Below, one piece after another: positions 1-6,250 of a stretch of 11,599 nucleotides of DNA (the stretch's first letter is position 1; each line of letters begins with the position of its first letter). The DNA is from Thiotrichales bacterium (lineage in GTDB: Bacteria > Pseudomonadota > Gammaproteobacteria > Thiomicrospirales > Thiomicrospiraceae), in NCBI GenBank assembly GCA_027036095.1, contig JALVTA010000037.1:1-11599 (forward strand). Direction: 5' to 3'. The position numbers and the translations under genes were made by a program. A model generated the notes under the pieces. The model was not told the origin of the DNA, did not search any database, and saw only the letters and a program-made list of their open reading frames with translations.

Positions 1-410
1 CCGGGCAGCCGGAGCTGGAAGAGCCTTTCGCCGCCTACGGACGCCATCTGGGTGCCGCCTTTCAGCTGATCGACGATGCCCTCGACTACATGGGCGACCC
101 GGAGAAGCTGGGCAAGAACATCGGCGATGACCTCGCGGAGGGCAAGCCCACGCTGCCGCTGATCTACATTCTCGAACATGGGGAAGAGGCAGACAGGACG
201 CTGGTACGTCAGGCCATCGAGACCCACGACCTGTCACTGCTGGAGCCGGTGCGCTCCGCCATCGAGCGCAGCGGCGCGCTGGACTACACCCTCAGGGCGG
301 CGGAACGGGAAACGGAACGTGCCATCGATGCACTCAAGGCCATTCCCCCGTCTCCGTACCGGGATGCACTGGGCGCACTGGCCCGGCTGGCCCTGCAGCG
401 TCAGGCCTGA
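1..410 (+). CDS. ispB: Polyprenyl (octaprenyl-type) diphosphate synthase, C-terminal part
   Basis: This is the 3' end of a gene that begins before the window; 135 codons are visible, read from base 3. IspB-type enzymes lengthen farnesyl diphosphate with isopentenyl diphosphate units to make the side chain of ubiquinone/menaquinone in the cytoplasm. The visible part holds the second aspartate-rich motif (LIDDALDY), which binds Mg2+ and isopentenyl diphosphate, followed by the family block LGKNIGDDLAEGKPTLPL. The first DDxxD motif, which binds the allylic substrate, would lie upstream. The spacing and wording of the GKNIGDDLAEGKPTLPL block fit the long-chain IspB branch better than farnesyl synthase IspA, but chain length cannot be read from this fragment. 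Its stop codon lies inside a palindrome shared with the stop of the convergent gene. Family is secure; the exact product length is inferred. Confidence 0.9.
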   Translation, partial: GQPELEEPFAAYGRHLGAAFQLIDDALDYMGDPEKLGKNIGDDLAEGKPTLPLIYILEHGEEADRTLVRQAIETHDLSLLEPVRSAIERSGALDYTLRAAERETERAIDALKAIPPSPYRDALGALARLALQRQA

Positions 411-422
411 CGTTCAGGCTGC
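399..422. terminator. Palindrome over the convergent stop codons, possible bidirectional terminator
   Basis: CGTCAGGCCTGACG (399-412) is a perfect 14-bp palindrome containing the TGA stops of both convergent genes. An alternative hairpin GCCTGA-CGT-TCAGGC lies at 405-419, and GCAGC/GCTGC arms (395-399 and 418-422) can close around them. No T-run follows on either strand, so intrinsic termination is only a possibility. Confidence 0.3.
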
Positions 423-1036
423 GCCTCCCGACGGAACCGACCTTTGATCATCTTCTGCATCTGAGCGTGTTCATTGAGTGAGGCCAGCTTCTGCTCCAGC
501 TGCTCCTGACGGGTCTGCACGAACAGCTTGTAGATGTCCAGATTGCGCAGTTTGGTCTTCTGCCAGTCCACACGCTCTACGATCCAGCGGGTGATGAAGC
601 GGATGATGTGACACTGGTCCGCATGGGCGAATACCTCTTCCGGCGCCAGCACACTGCCACGCAGCCGCTGCACGCGGATCAGCCCCGTACGGGTGTCGGG
701 AAAGATGCGCAGATAAACGTTGTCCTCGTCGCGCACGCTCAGGCTGCAATAGAGCCGGATGACCCGGCTCATGGAAAAGAGCACCTTGGACAGCAGCAGC
801 GACTCCTGCTTGCCGTTGGGCCCCATGATGCGCACGAAGATGTTCTGCTGGCGGATGCGTCGGATGAACAGCTCCAGCAGACGGGTGTCCACCTCATGGT
901 GGGTGCGGTGATAGCTGGAAAAGGTGCGGGCCAGATACTGATCTTCCGCACGCTCCAGCCGGCGCATCAGATAGAACAGCGCCGGCTGCTCCTCGGGCAC
1001 TTCCTGCTTTCTGCGTCTCGTTTCGACTGCGGCCAT
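401..1036 (-). CDS. Uncharacterised cytoplasmic protein, 211 aa
   Basis: I do not recognise this family. The protein is 211 residues with no signal peptide, membrane segment or cysteine pattern of a metal site. It is rich in arginine and begins with a basic, Pro/Glu-containing tail. The middle (about residues 60-150) mixes hydrophobic and charged stretches consistent with an alpha/beta domain (QNIFVRIMGPNGKQESLLLS, then VYLRIFPDTRTGLIRVQRL). The last 50 residues look helical and possibly coiled coil (QEQLEQKLASLNEHAQMQKM) and end in basic residues. The ATG at 1034-1036 is preceded by AGGGGA at 8 bp spacing, a good ribosome binding site. Open frame, ribosome binding site and GC-type codon use all support a real gene. 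It is convergent with ispB, overlapping it by 10 bp, and divergent from apbE with 38 bp between start codons. The context gives no functional clue. Confidence 0.75.
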   Translation of the reverse strand: MAAVETRRRKQEVPEEQPALFYLMRRLERAEDQYLARTFSSYHRTHHEVDTRLLELFIRRIRQQNIFVRIMGPNGKQESLLLSKVLFSMSRVIRLYCSLSVRDEDNVYLRIFPDTRTGLIRVQRLRGSVLAPEEVFAHADQCHIIRFITRWIVERVDWQKTKLRNLDIYKLFVQTRQEQLEQKLASLNEHAQMQKMIKGRFRREAQPERQA

Positions 1037-1038
1037 GG

Positions 1039-1066
1039 TTGCATTCCCCTGTGTATCCGGTATTAT
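1039..1066 (+). promoter_or_regulatory. Possible sigma70 promoter for apbE
   Basis: TTGCAT (1039-1044), a 16-bp spacer and TATTAT (1061-1066; five of six consensus bases) could form a promoter. Transcription would then start around 1073, almost on the ATG at 1075, implying a leaderless or near-leaderless message. That fits the absence of a Shine-Dalgarno sequence there. The -35 match is weak (three of six). Confidence 0.3.
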
Positions 1067-1074
1067 CGGCTGTC

Positions 1075-2148
1075 ATGCGCAAATCATTAGCCCTGTCCCT
1101 TCCGCTGACCGTGCTGCTGGCCGGCTGCCAGCCGTCGGAGACGCCCGCACCGGCGCCGCAGCAGACGGTAGACATCCGCACCGCACCGGTGCTGAAGCCC
1201 TACAAGCAGACCTTCCATGTCTTCGGCACGCTGGTGCACGTCACTCTCTATGCCGACTCCCCCCGTCAGGCGCAGGAGGCGTTTGGTCACATTGCCCGGG
1301 AATTGCAGGCATTTCACCGCCGCTGGCACGCCTGGGAACCGGGTGGCCTGCTCTACCGGGTCAATACCGCCTTTCTGCTGGGTCACAGAATCAATGTTCC
1401 TGCGGACATGGCCGCCTTCATCCAGAAGTCCAAGGACCTCTACCGCCTGAGCGACGGCTACTTCGACCCCAGCATTGGCGCGCTGATCAACCTGTGGGGT
1501 TTCCACAGCGACACCCCCGCCGGCCCGCCACCAACGGAAAAGCAGCTGCAGACCTGGATGCAACACCGGCCGACAATGGATGATGTGGTGGTCATCGACA
1601 ACACCGTCAGCGCGCGCAACAATCTGGCGGAGCTGGATTTTGGCGCCAACGCCAAGGGGCTGGCGCTGGATCAGGTACTGGACTATCTGAAGCAGGCAGG
1701 CATCGATCACGCCATCGTCAACATCGGCGGCGACATGAAGGCGCTCGGCCTCAAGCCCGGCGGCCAGCCCTGGCGCATCGGCGTGGCCGATCCCCATGAC
1801 CCGCAGCACTCACTGGCCCGCATCGACCTGCAGGCCGGCGAGGCCATCGTCACCTCCGGCACCTATGAGCGCTTTTTCGACTGGAACGGCCATCGCTACA
1901 GCCACATCATCAACCCGCACACGGCCCGGCCGGCCGAAGGTATTCTCTCGGTGACCGTCATCCACCGAGACGCCATCACGGCGGATGCCGCCGCCACGGC
2001 GCTGCTGGCCGCCGGACCGGAAAAGTGGCGGGACGTGGCGCAGAAAATGGGGCTGAGTCAGGTGGCCGTCATTCTGGAAGACGGCCGGCTGGAGATGACC
2101 GAAGCGATGAAGAAGCGCTGGCAGCCGCTGGAGAAGCAACAGCCCTGA
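1075..2148 (+). CDS. apbE: FAD:protein FMN transferase (ApbE family), lipoprotein
   Basis: ApbE enzymes move FMN from FAD onto a threonine of target flavoproteins (known targets include RnfG/RnfD and NqrB/NqrC) on the outer face of the cytoplasmic membrane, using Mg2+. The 357-aa product starts with a lipoprotein signal, MRKSLALSLPLTVLLAGC, with the lipidated Cys at residue 18. Family motifs follow in order: SDGYFDPSIGALINLWGF (about 126-143), LDFGANAKGLALD (188-199), IVNIGGD (214-220), VTSGTYERF (259-267), YSHIINPHT (275-283) and the C-terminal DAITADAAATAL (299-310), which supplies metal-binding acidic residues. The family's usual LGGIAKG motif reads FGANAKG here. An upstream in-frame TTG at 1039 would only add residues before the signal peptide, so the ATG at 1075 is preferred although no Shine-Dalgarno sequence precedes it. 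No rnf, nqr or other obvious target gene lies in the window, so the substrate is unknown. Confidence 0.93.
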   Translation: MRKSLALSLPLTVLLAGCQPSETPAPAPQQTVDIRTAPVLKPYKQTFHVFGTLVHVTLYADSPRQAQEAFGHIARELQAFHRRWHAWEPGGLLYRVNTAFLLGHRINVPADMAAFIQKSKDLYRLSDGYFDPSIGALINLWGFHSDTPAGPPPTEKQLQTWMQHRPTMDDVVVIDNTVSARNNLAELDFGANAKGLALDQVLDYLKQAGIDHAIVNIGGDMKALGLKPGGQPWRIGVADPHDPQHSLARIDLQAGEAIVTSGTYERFFDWNGHRYSHIINPHTARPAEGILSVTVIHRDAITADAAATALLAAGPEKWRDVAQKMGLSQVAVILEDGRLEMTEAMKKRWQPLEKQQP

Positions 2149-2207
2149 CAAAAAGGCCTGCCGGTCTGCCACACCCCCCTTGTGACCACCCAAAGTGATG
2201 CCGGAAT

Positions 2208-2426
2208 GGGGCCTCCCCCACTTTTGCAGACCGGCGCGCTGCCCGCCCCGAGCCAAGCCGGCTCAAGCCGGCTCAACCCGGCGAAAACCGCCTTGAGGAC
2301 GGGGTCTCCCCCATTTTTACCGAACGGCTGTCAGCCGCCCTGTCAAAGACCGCGGTTGCCCGGTGAAAATGGCCGCAAACGCCCACCGGGGGCAGAAAAC
2401 GCACTCTGGAAACGGGGTCTCCCCCA
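2208..2426. repeat. Three-copy motif GGGGYCTCCCCCA followed by T-rich bases
   Basis: Copies start at 2208 (GGGGCCTCCCCCA then CTTTT), 2301 (GGGGTCTCCCCCA then TTTTT) and 2414 (GGGGTCTCCCCCA then GTTTT), spaced 93 and 113 bp. Similarity extends to about 23 bp; on the minus strand it reads YCKGYAAAANTGGGGGAG then RCCCC. Each core is a small inverted repeat (GGGG/CCCC). It is not seen elsewhere in the window. Spacings of 93 and 113 bp are not both multiples of three, so this is not a protein repeat. The copies could be REP-like elements, protein binding sites or small terminators. Confidence 0.7.
2255..2274 (+). repeat. Tandem 10-bp duplication AAGCCGGCTC
   Basis: AAGCCGGCTC occurs twice head to tail (2255-2264 and 2265-2274), followed by a degraded third unit starting AACCCGGC. 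Each unit contains the palindrome AGCCGGCT. Confidence 0.7.
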
Positions 2427-2500
2427 GTTTTGCCGGATGCCTCTGTGGCGCGACCGGATGCGTGCCGGTTTCAGGCTGAAATGGAGCGCAGTCTGACGGG

Positions 2501-2806
2501 TCAGGCCGGGGGCGGACCCTGTTCGCGGGCCTTCCTGCGATACTGACGCACCTCCTGAAGGGTGATGCAGCCGTCCTCATCCGCATCCACCGCATCAAAA
2601 TCCGGCAGCGGGCGCCCCGCCGACTCGAGACGGGCGTACTCATCGCTGGCCACGCAGCCGTCGCGGTTGCGGTCCATGCTCAGGAAGGAAGGCAGCGGCG
2701 GCGTCATGTGCATGCCGCGCATGTCCATTGGAGGATGCCCCATGTCTTCGGCACCGACCGTCAGGGCCGTCAGCATCAGTCCCATGCCCAGCAGAATGTG
2801 TTTCAT
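2501..2806 (-). CDS. Secreted EF-hand protein with Met/His-rich segment
   Basis: The 101-aa product starts with a Sec signal peptide (MKHILLGMGLMLTALTVGA, likely cleaved before Glu20), so it should act in the periplasm. Two canonical 12-residue EF-hand loops follow: DRNRDGCVASDE (45-56) and DADEDGCITLQE (74-85). Both have acidic residues or Asn at positions 1, 3, 5 and Glu at 12, which predicts Ca2+ binding. The only two cysteines sit at position 7 of each loop (Cys51 and Cys80) and could form a disulfide. Between signal and first loop lies MGHPPMDMRGMHM (22-34), seven Met/His in 13 residues, resembling soft-metal (Cu/Ag) binding stretches; that reading is inference. The tail is basic and Pro-rich. 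The ATG at 2804-2806 has AGGAG six bases upstream; an in-frame start at 2842 lacks this and would bury the signal peptide. The gene follows the pump operon on the same strand, beyond a terminator. Confidence 0.85.
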   Translation of the reverse strand: MKHILLGMGLMLTALTVGAEDMGHPPMDMRGMHMTPPLPSFLSMDRNRDGCVASDEYARLESAGRPLPDFDAVDADEDGCITLQEVRQYRRKAREQGPPPA

Positions 2807-2839
2807 TCTTCTCTCCTCTGATGACCGATTTCCAGTATA
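2807..2839 (-). promoter_or_regulatory. Ribosome binding site and possible -10 of the EF-hand gene
   Basis: On the minus strand TATACT (plus-strand 2834-2839; five of six -10 consensus bases) precedes AGGAG, which lies six bases before the ATG at 2806. No convincing -35 is visible; its expected place lies in the terminator hairpin of the pump operon. The AGGAG decides the start codon. Confidence 0.4.
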
Positions 2840-2850
2840 CACAAACGCAA

Positions 2851-2871
2851 CGCCCCCGCAGAGCGGGGGCG
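2851..2871 (-). terminator. Intrinsic terminator of the efflux operon
   Basis: CGCCCCCGC (2851-2859) and GCGGGGGCG (2863-2871) form a perfect 9-bp GC stem with a 3-nt loop, 28 bp past the RND stop codon. On the minus strand the stem is followed by TTGCGTTTGTG, moderately T-rich, so it acts best in that direction. It separates the pump operon from the EF-hand gene. Confidence 0.75.
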
Positions 2872-2899
2872 CGCAGCGTCGGAGGTGAGGAAAGCGGCC

Positions 2900-5800
2900 T
2901 CAGGAGACCAATCCGCCTTCCCGCTCCAGTTCTGAGGGATCAGCCTGGGGATCCCGGTCACCGGTGTAGTACTGCCAGATGTAGTACAGCAGCGGAATGA
3001 CGAACAGGGTCAGCACCGTGGAGGAGAGGGTGCCGAAGATCAGCGACACCGCCAGTCCGCCGAACACCGGGTCGGTGATCATGATGACCGAGCCGAAGAT
3101 GATCGCCAGCGCGGTGAGGATGATGGGACGCGTCCGCACCTTGCCGGCCTCGATGACCGCTTCTTTAAGGCCGAAGCCCTGTTTGCGGTAGTCGAGGATG
3201 AAGTCGATCAGAAGCAGCGAGTTGCGCACCACGATGCCCGCCAGGGCGATCACGCCGATCATGGAGGTGGCGGTAAACGCCTGATGAGTCAGCCAGTGGC
3301 CCGGGAAGACGCCGATCATGGTCAGCGGGATAGCCCCCATGACGATGACCGGAATCATGAACGAGCGGTAGTAGGCCACCAGAATCAGGTAGATGAACAC
3401 CAGCGCCACGATGAATGCGCTGCCGAGATCGCGGAACACGTCCAGCGTCAGGCGCATCTCTCCACCCCAGAGGATGGTCCAGTCGGTGATGTCCTTCGGC
3501 TGCGCCTCCACGAAGCCCAGGTTGGCGGTGTGGAAGGTGATGCCGGACTCGGGCAGCTTTTTGCCGTCAAGCCATTTGTCCAGCGTCAGCACCGCATAGA
3601 CGGGACTGGACCTGAGCAGCTCACCGCCGACCATGACCATGGGGTGCTGGTCGCGGTCGAGGATCGGCTTGGCCTGAATGACCTTGCGGATCTTGGCCAC
3701 GGCGCTGACCGGCACCGCCGCGCCGCTGCGGGAAGCCACCCTCAGGCTCATCAGCTGCTCCGGCGCGGAGCGTTCGGAGCGGGGCAGGCGCACGATGATG
3801 TGCACCGGCTCGCGGGCGTCATCCAGGTGCATGGCGCCCAGCTTGAAGCCGGAGACATAGTCATGCAGCATCTTGCCCAGCTGCGCCGGTGCCACGCCCA
3901 GCAGGTTGGCCTGATCCCGGTCAACGACGATCTCGTAGGTCTCCACATCGGCGGTGACCGTGTCGTTGACATTGATCATGCCGTAGACGTCGCCGAACAT
4001 CTTGCGCACTTCCTTGGCCGCCTGACGCAGCTTGTCGTAATCCGGCCCGTAGAGCTCGGCCAGAATCTGCTTGGGAACCGGCGGCCCCGGCGGGGTCTCG
4101 TAGATGTTCAGCTCCGCCTGTGGATAGACGGTGCGCACCTTGTCCAGCGCCCTGTTGAGCCGCTCGGCGATCTCGTGGGAGCTGACGTCACGATGGTGCT
4201 TGTTGACCAGATTGACACGGATCTGCGCCAGATAGGCCCCCTTCTTGAGCATGTCGCCCCGCACCAGCGCGGCGAAATCCACCGGCGCGGTGATACCGAG
4301 GAAGGTGCTGTAGTTGGTCACGAACGGCGTTTTCGCCAGCACGTCGCCCACCGCCCGGGCCACCTGATCGGTACGCTCCAGCGCGGCGTTCTCGGGCATC
4401 TTCACCTCCACCAGCAGAGTGTTGGTGTTGTCATAGGGCAGCATCTTCACCTCGACGCCCAGCGGGGCCAGCGGATGGTTCATGCCGTCAGAGCGCACGA
4501 ACTGCAGCGCCGGCTGCGCCAGGGCTGCGAACAGCGCCAGCAGCACCACCAGAAAGAACACATTGCGTCGGGTGCGGCTGGTGATCATCGGCTCGATGAT
4601 GCGCCGATAGGTGCGCTGCAGCCAGTCCTCCCTGTGGCTCGGTGCCTCGCCTTCCTCCAGCATGGATGCGCGCTGTTCCATCTCGCGGATGGCGCGCCTG
4701 CCCATCCAGTGATAGACGGCGTAGGGCACCAGAATGTAGGCCACCACCAGCGAGGCGATCATGGCCACCGGCACGTTGAAGGGGATCGGCGCCATGAACG
4801 GCCCCATCATGCCGGTAACAAACAGCATGGGAATGAAGGCCAGAATGACCGCCAGCGTGGCGATATTGGTGGGGTTGCCGATCTCGTTGGTGGACTGCAC
4901 CAGCATCTGGTCGAAGTGCTTCGGGTCGAAGCCTTCGTGAATGTGGCGGTGAATGTTTTCGATCACCACGATGGCCGCATCCACCAGCAGACCCAGCGAC
5001 AGAATGAGCGCAAACAGGGTGATGCGGTTGATGGTCTGCCCGGCGATCAGCCCCACGGTGAGCACCACGAACAGAATCAGCGGCACGGTGAGCGTGACGA
5101 TGCCCGCCTCGCGCCAGCCGAGGAAGACGATCAGAATCAGCGCCACGGAGACCACGGCGATGCCCAGGTGCTCCACCAGCGTGTTGACCGCATCATCCGC
5201 CTCGAAACCGTCATTGCGGGTGACGACGATATTCACCCCCTCAGGAATGACGGTCTTTTTCATCTCCTCCAGCTTGGCCAGCACCCGGTCGGCCACGGTC
5301 ACCGCGTTGGTGCCCGGCTTCTTGGCCACGGTGATGGTCACCTGCGGAATCTCGCCGGCGACCTTCATCTCACCGTCCGGGCCGAAGCCGATGCGGGTGT
5401 CCTGGTCGATCTCCATCGGCCCGTCCACAATCTTGGCGATGTCGCGCAGGAAGATGGGACGCCCTTCCACCACGCCGATGATGATGTTGCCCACCTCATC
5501 GGCGTCCTTCAGGTAGCCCTGCACCCGCACCGGATGGGCCTGGTTGCTGTTGATCAGCTCACCCACCGGCAGCGAGGCGTTGTTGCCCTTGAGCATGTCC
5601 TTGATCTGGTCCAGTGTCAGCCCGGTCATGGCGATCTTCTGGGCATCCAGCCAGACGTTGATCGCCCGCGGCTTGCCGCCGACCACCTGAGTCAGGGAAA
5701 CGTCGGGAATGTTGCGGATCTGCTCCACCAGTTTGAGGGCCACATCCCGCAGAGCGAAGCTGGACAGATGCTCGGAGGAGACCGCCAGCGTCAGGATCGG

Positions 5801-6247
5801 CACCTCGTCCACGTCAATGGGCTTGATGATTGGCTGCAGGGTGTCCGGGGGCATCCTGTCCATGTTGCGCATCACCTGGTTGTAGAGCTTCACCAGGGAG
5901 GCTTCCTTGTCCTCGCCCACCTTGAACTGCACCGTCACGATGCCCATATCGTTCATGGCCATGCCGTAGGTGTGATCCACCCCATCCAGGGCGTTCATGA
6001 TGTTTTCCAGCGGCTTGACCACCATGTTCTCCACCTCCTCGGGCGAAGAACCGGGCTTGGGCACGATGATGTTGGCCGCTGGCACCACGATCTGGGGGTT
6101 ATACTCCCGCGGCGTCAGTGCCAACGCCAGCATGCCGGCCAGAAACAGCGCCAGCATGATCAGCAGCGTGATCTTGGAATGGATGAACATGGCCGCCAGC
6201 TTGCCGGCCAGGTTCAGCTTGACACCTTCCTTGTTGATCTCCGCCAT
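2900..6247 (-). CDS. Efflux RND transporter permease subunit (AcrB/CusA superfamily)
   Basis: This 1115-aa inner-membrane protein is the proton-driven pump of a tripartite efflux system. It has the RND plan: TM1 at about 27-46, a first periplasmic porter region (about 47-355), a TM block with TM4 ITLFALILSLGLLVDAAIVV (409-428), a cytoplasmic loop, TM7 near 563-580, a second porter region (about 582-935) and a last TM block. In TM4 the AcrB Asp-Asp pair is Asp423-Ala424, as in CusA-like pumps. In the later block (GIVVRNSLLLIDF, 1004-1016) Arg1008 sits where AcrB has its essential Lys. RPIILTALAIIFGS (1040-1053) matches the conserved TM11 region. The protein is longer than AcrB (1049 aa). The ATG at 6245-6247 has AGGGGG eight bases upstream, inside the end of the adaptor gene; the genes are separated by 3 bp, implying coupled translation. 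Substrate class (drug, solvent, metal) cannot be decided; heavy-metal signatures such as a CusA Met relay are not evident. Confidence 0.95.
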   Translation of the reverse strand: MAEINKEGVKLNLAGKLAAMFIHSKITLLIMLALFLAGMLALALTPREYNPQIVVPAANIIVPKPGSSPEEVENMVVKPLENIMNALDGVDHTYGMAMNDMGIVTVQFKVGEDKEASLVKLYNQVMRNMDRMPPDTLQPIIKPIDVDEVPILTLAVSSEHLSSFALRDVALKLVEQIRNIPDVSLTQVVGGKPRAINVWLDAQKIAMTGLTLDQIKDMLKGNNASLPVGELINSNQAHPVRVQGYLKDADEVGNIIIGVVEGRPIFLRDIAKIVDGPMEIDQDTRIGFGPDGEMKVAGEIPQVTITVAKKPGTNAVTVADRVLAKLEEMKKTVIPEGVNIVVTRNDGFEADDAVNTLVEHLGIAVVSVALILIVFLGWREAGIVTLTVPLILFVVLTVGLIAGQTINRITLFALILSLGLLVDAAIVVIENIHRHIHEGFDPKHFDQMLVQSTNEIGNPTNIATLAVILAFIPMLFVTGMMGPFMAPIPFNVPVAMIASLVVAYILVPYAVYHWMGRRAIREMEQRASMLEEGEAPSHREDWLQRTYRRIIEPMITSRTRRNVFFLVVLLALFAALAQPALQFVRSDGMNHPLAPLGVEVKMLPYDNTNTLLVEVKMPENAALERTDQVARAVGDVLAKTPFVTNYSTFLGITAPVDFAALVRGDMLKKGAYLAQIRVNLVNKHHRDVSSHEIAERLNRALDKVRTVYPQAELNIYETPPGPPVPKQILAELYGPDYDKLRQAAKEVRKMFGDVYGMINVNDTVTADVETYEIVVDRDQANLLGVAPAQLGKMLHDYVSGFKLGAMHLDDAREPVHIIVRLPRSERSAPEQLMSLRVASRSGAAVPVSAVAKIRKVIQAKPILDRDQHPMVMVGGELLRSSPVYAVLTLDKWLDGKKLPESGITFHTANLGFVEAQPKDITDWTILWGGEMRLTLDVFRDLGSAFIVALVFIYLILVAYYRSFMIPVIVMGAIPLTMIGVFPGHWLTHQAFTATSMIGVIALAGIVVRNSLLLIDFILDYRKQGFGLKEAVIEAGKVRTRPIILTALAIIFGSVIMITDPVFGGLAVSLIFGTLSSTVLTLFVIPLLYYIWQYYTGDRDPQADPSELEREGGLVS

Positions 6248-6250
6248 GGA

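Larger units (their letters stand above)
2149..2500. other. Gene-free 352-bp convergent gap rich in repeats and inverted repeats
   Basis: This stretch lies between the ends of apbE (+) and the EF-hand gene (-). It holds three copies of a GC motif (2208, 2301, 2414), a 10-bp tandem duplication (2255-2274) and several inverted repeats: GCCGGTCTGC/GCAGACCGGC (2160-2169 with 2226-2235), CGGCTG-T-CAGCCG (about 2324-2336) and CCCGGTG/CACCGGG (2359-2365 with 2384-2390). A weak TTTCA-GGC-TGAAA hairpin lies at 2469-2481. I found no supported gene. A 104-codon open frame starting GTG at 2182 has no ribosome binding site and low-complexity Pro/Arg composition. Confidence 0.7.

Noticed and set aside
608..1090. 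160-codon open frame on the + strand across the 211-aa unknown gene
   Set aside because: It is the codon-registered antisense of the minus-strand gene, which has the good ribosome binding site; the composition is the His/Gln-rich pattern typical of antisense frames.
2208..2426. CRISPR array suggested by three similar GC units
   Set aside because: Only about 23 bp are similar, the cores differ, spacings are 93 and 113 bp, and no cas gene is present.
2182..2496. GTG-started 104-codon open frame in the repeat-rich gap
   Set aside because: No ribosome binding site, Pro/Arg-rich translation, and the three GC motifs fall in different frames, so the motif is not a protein repeat.
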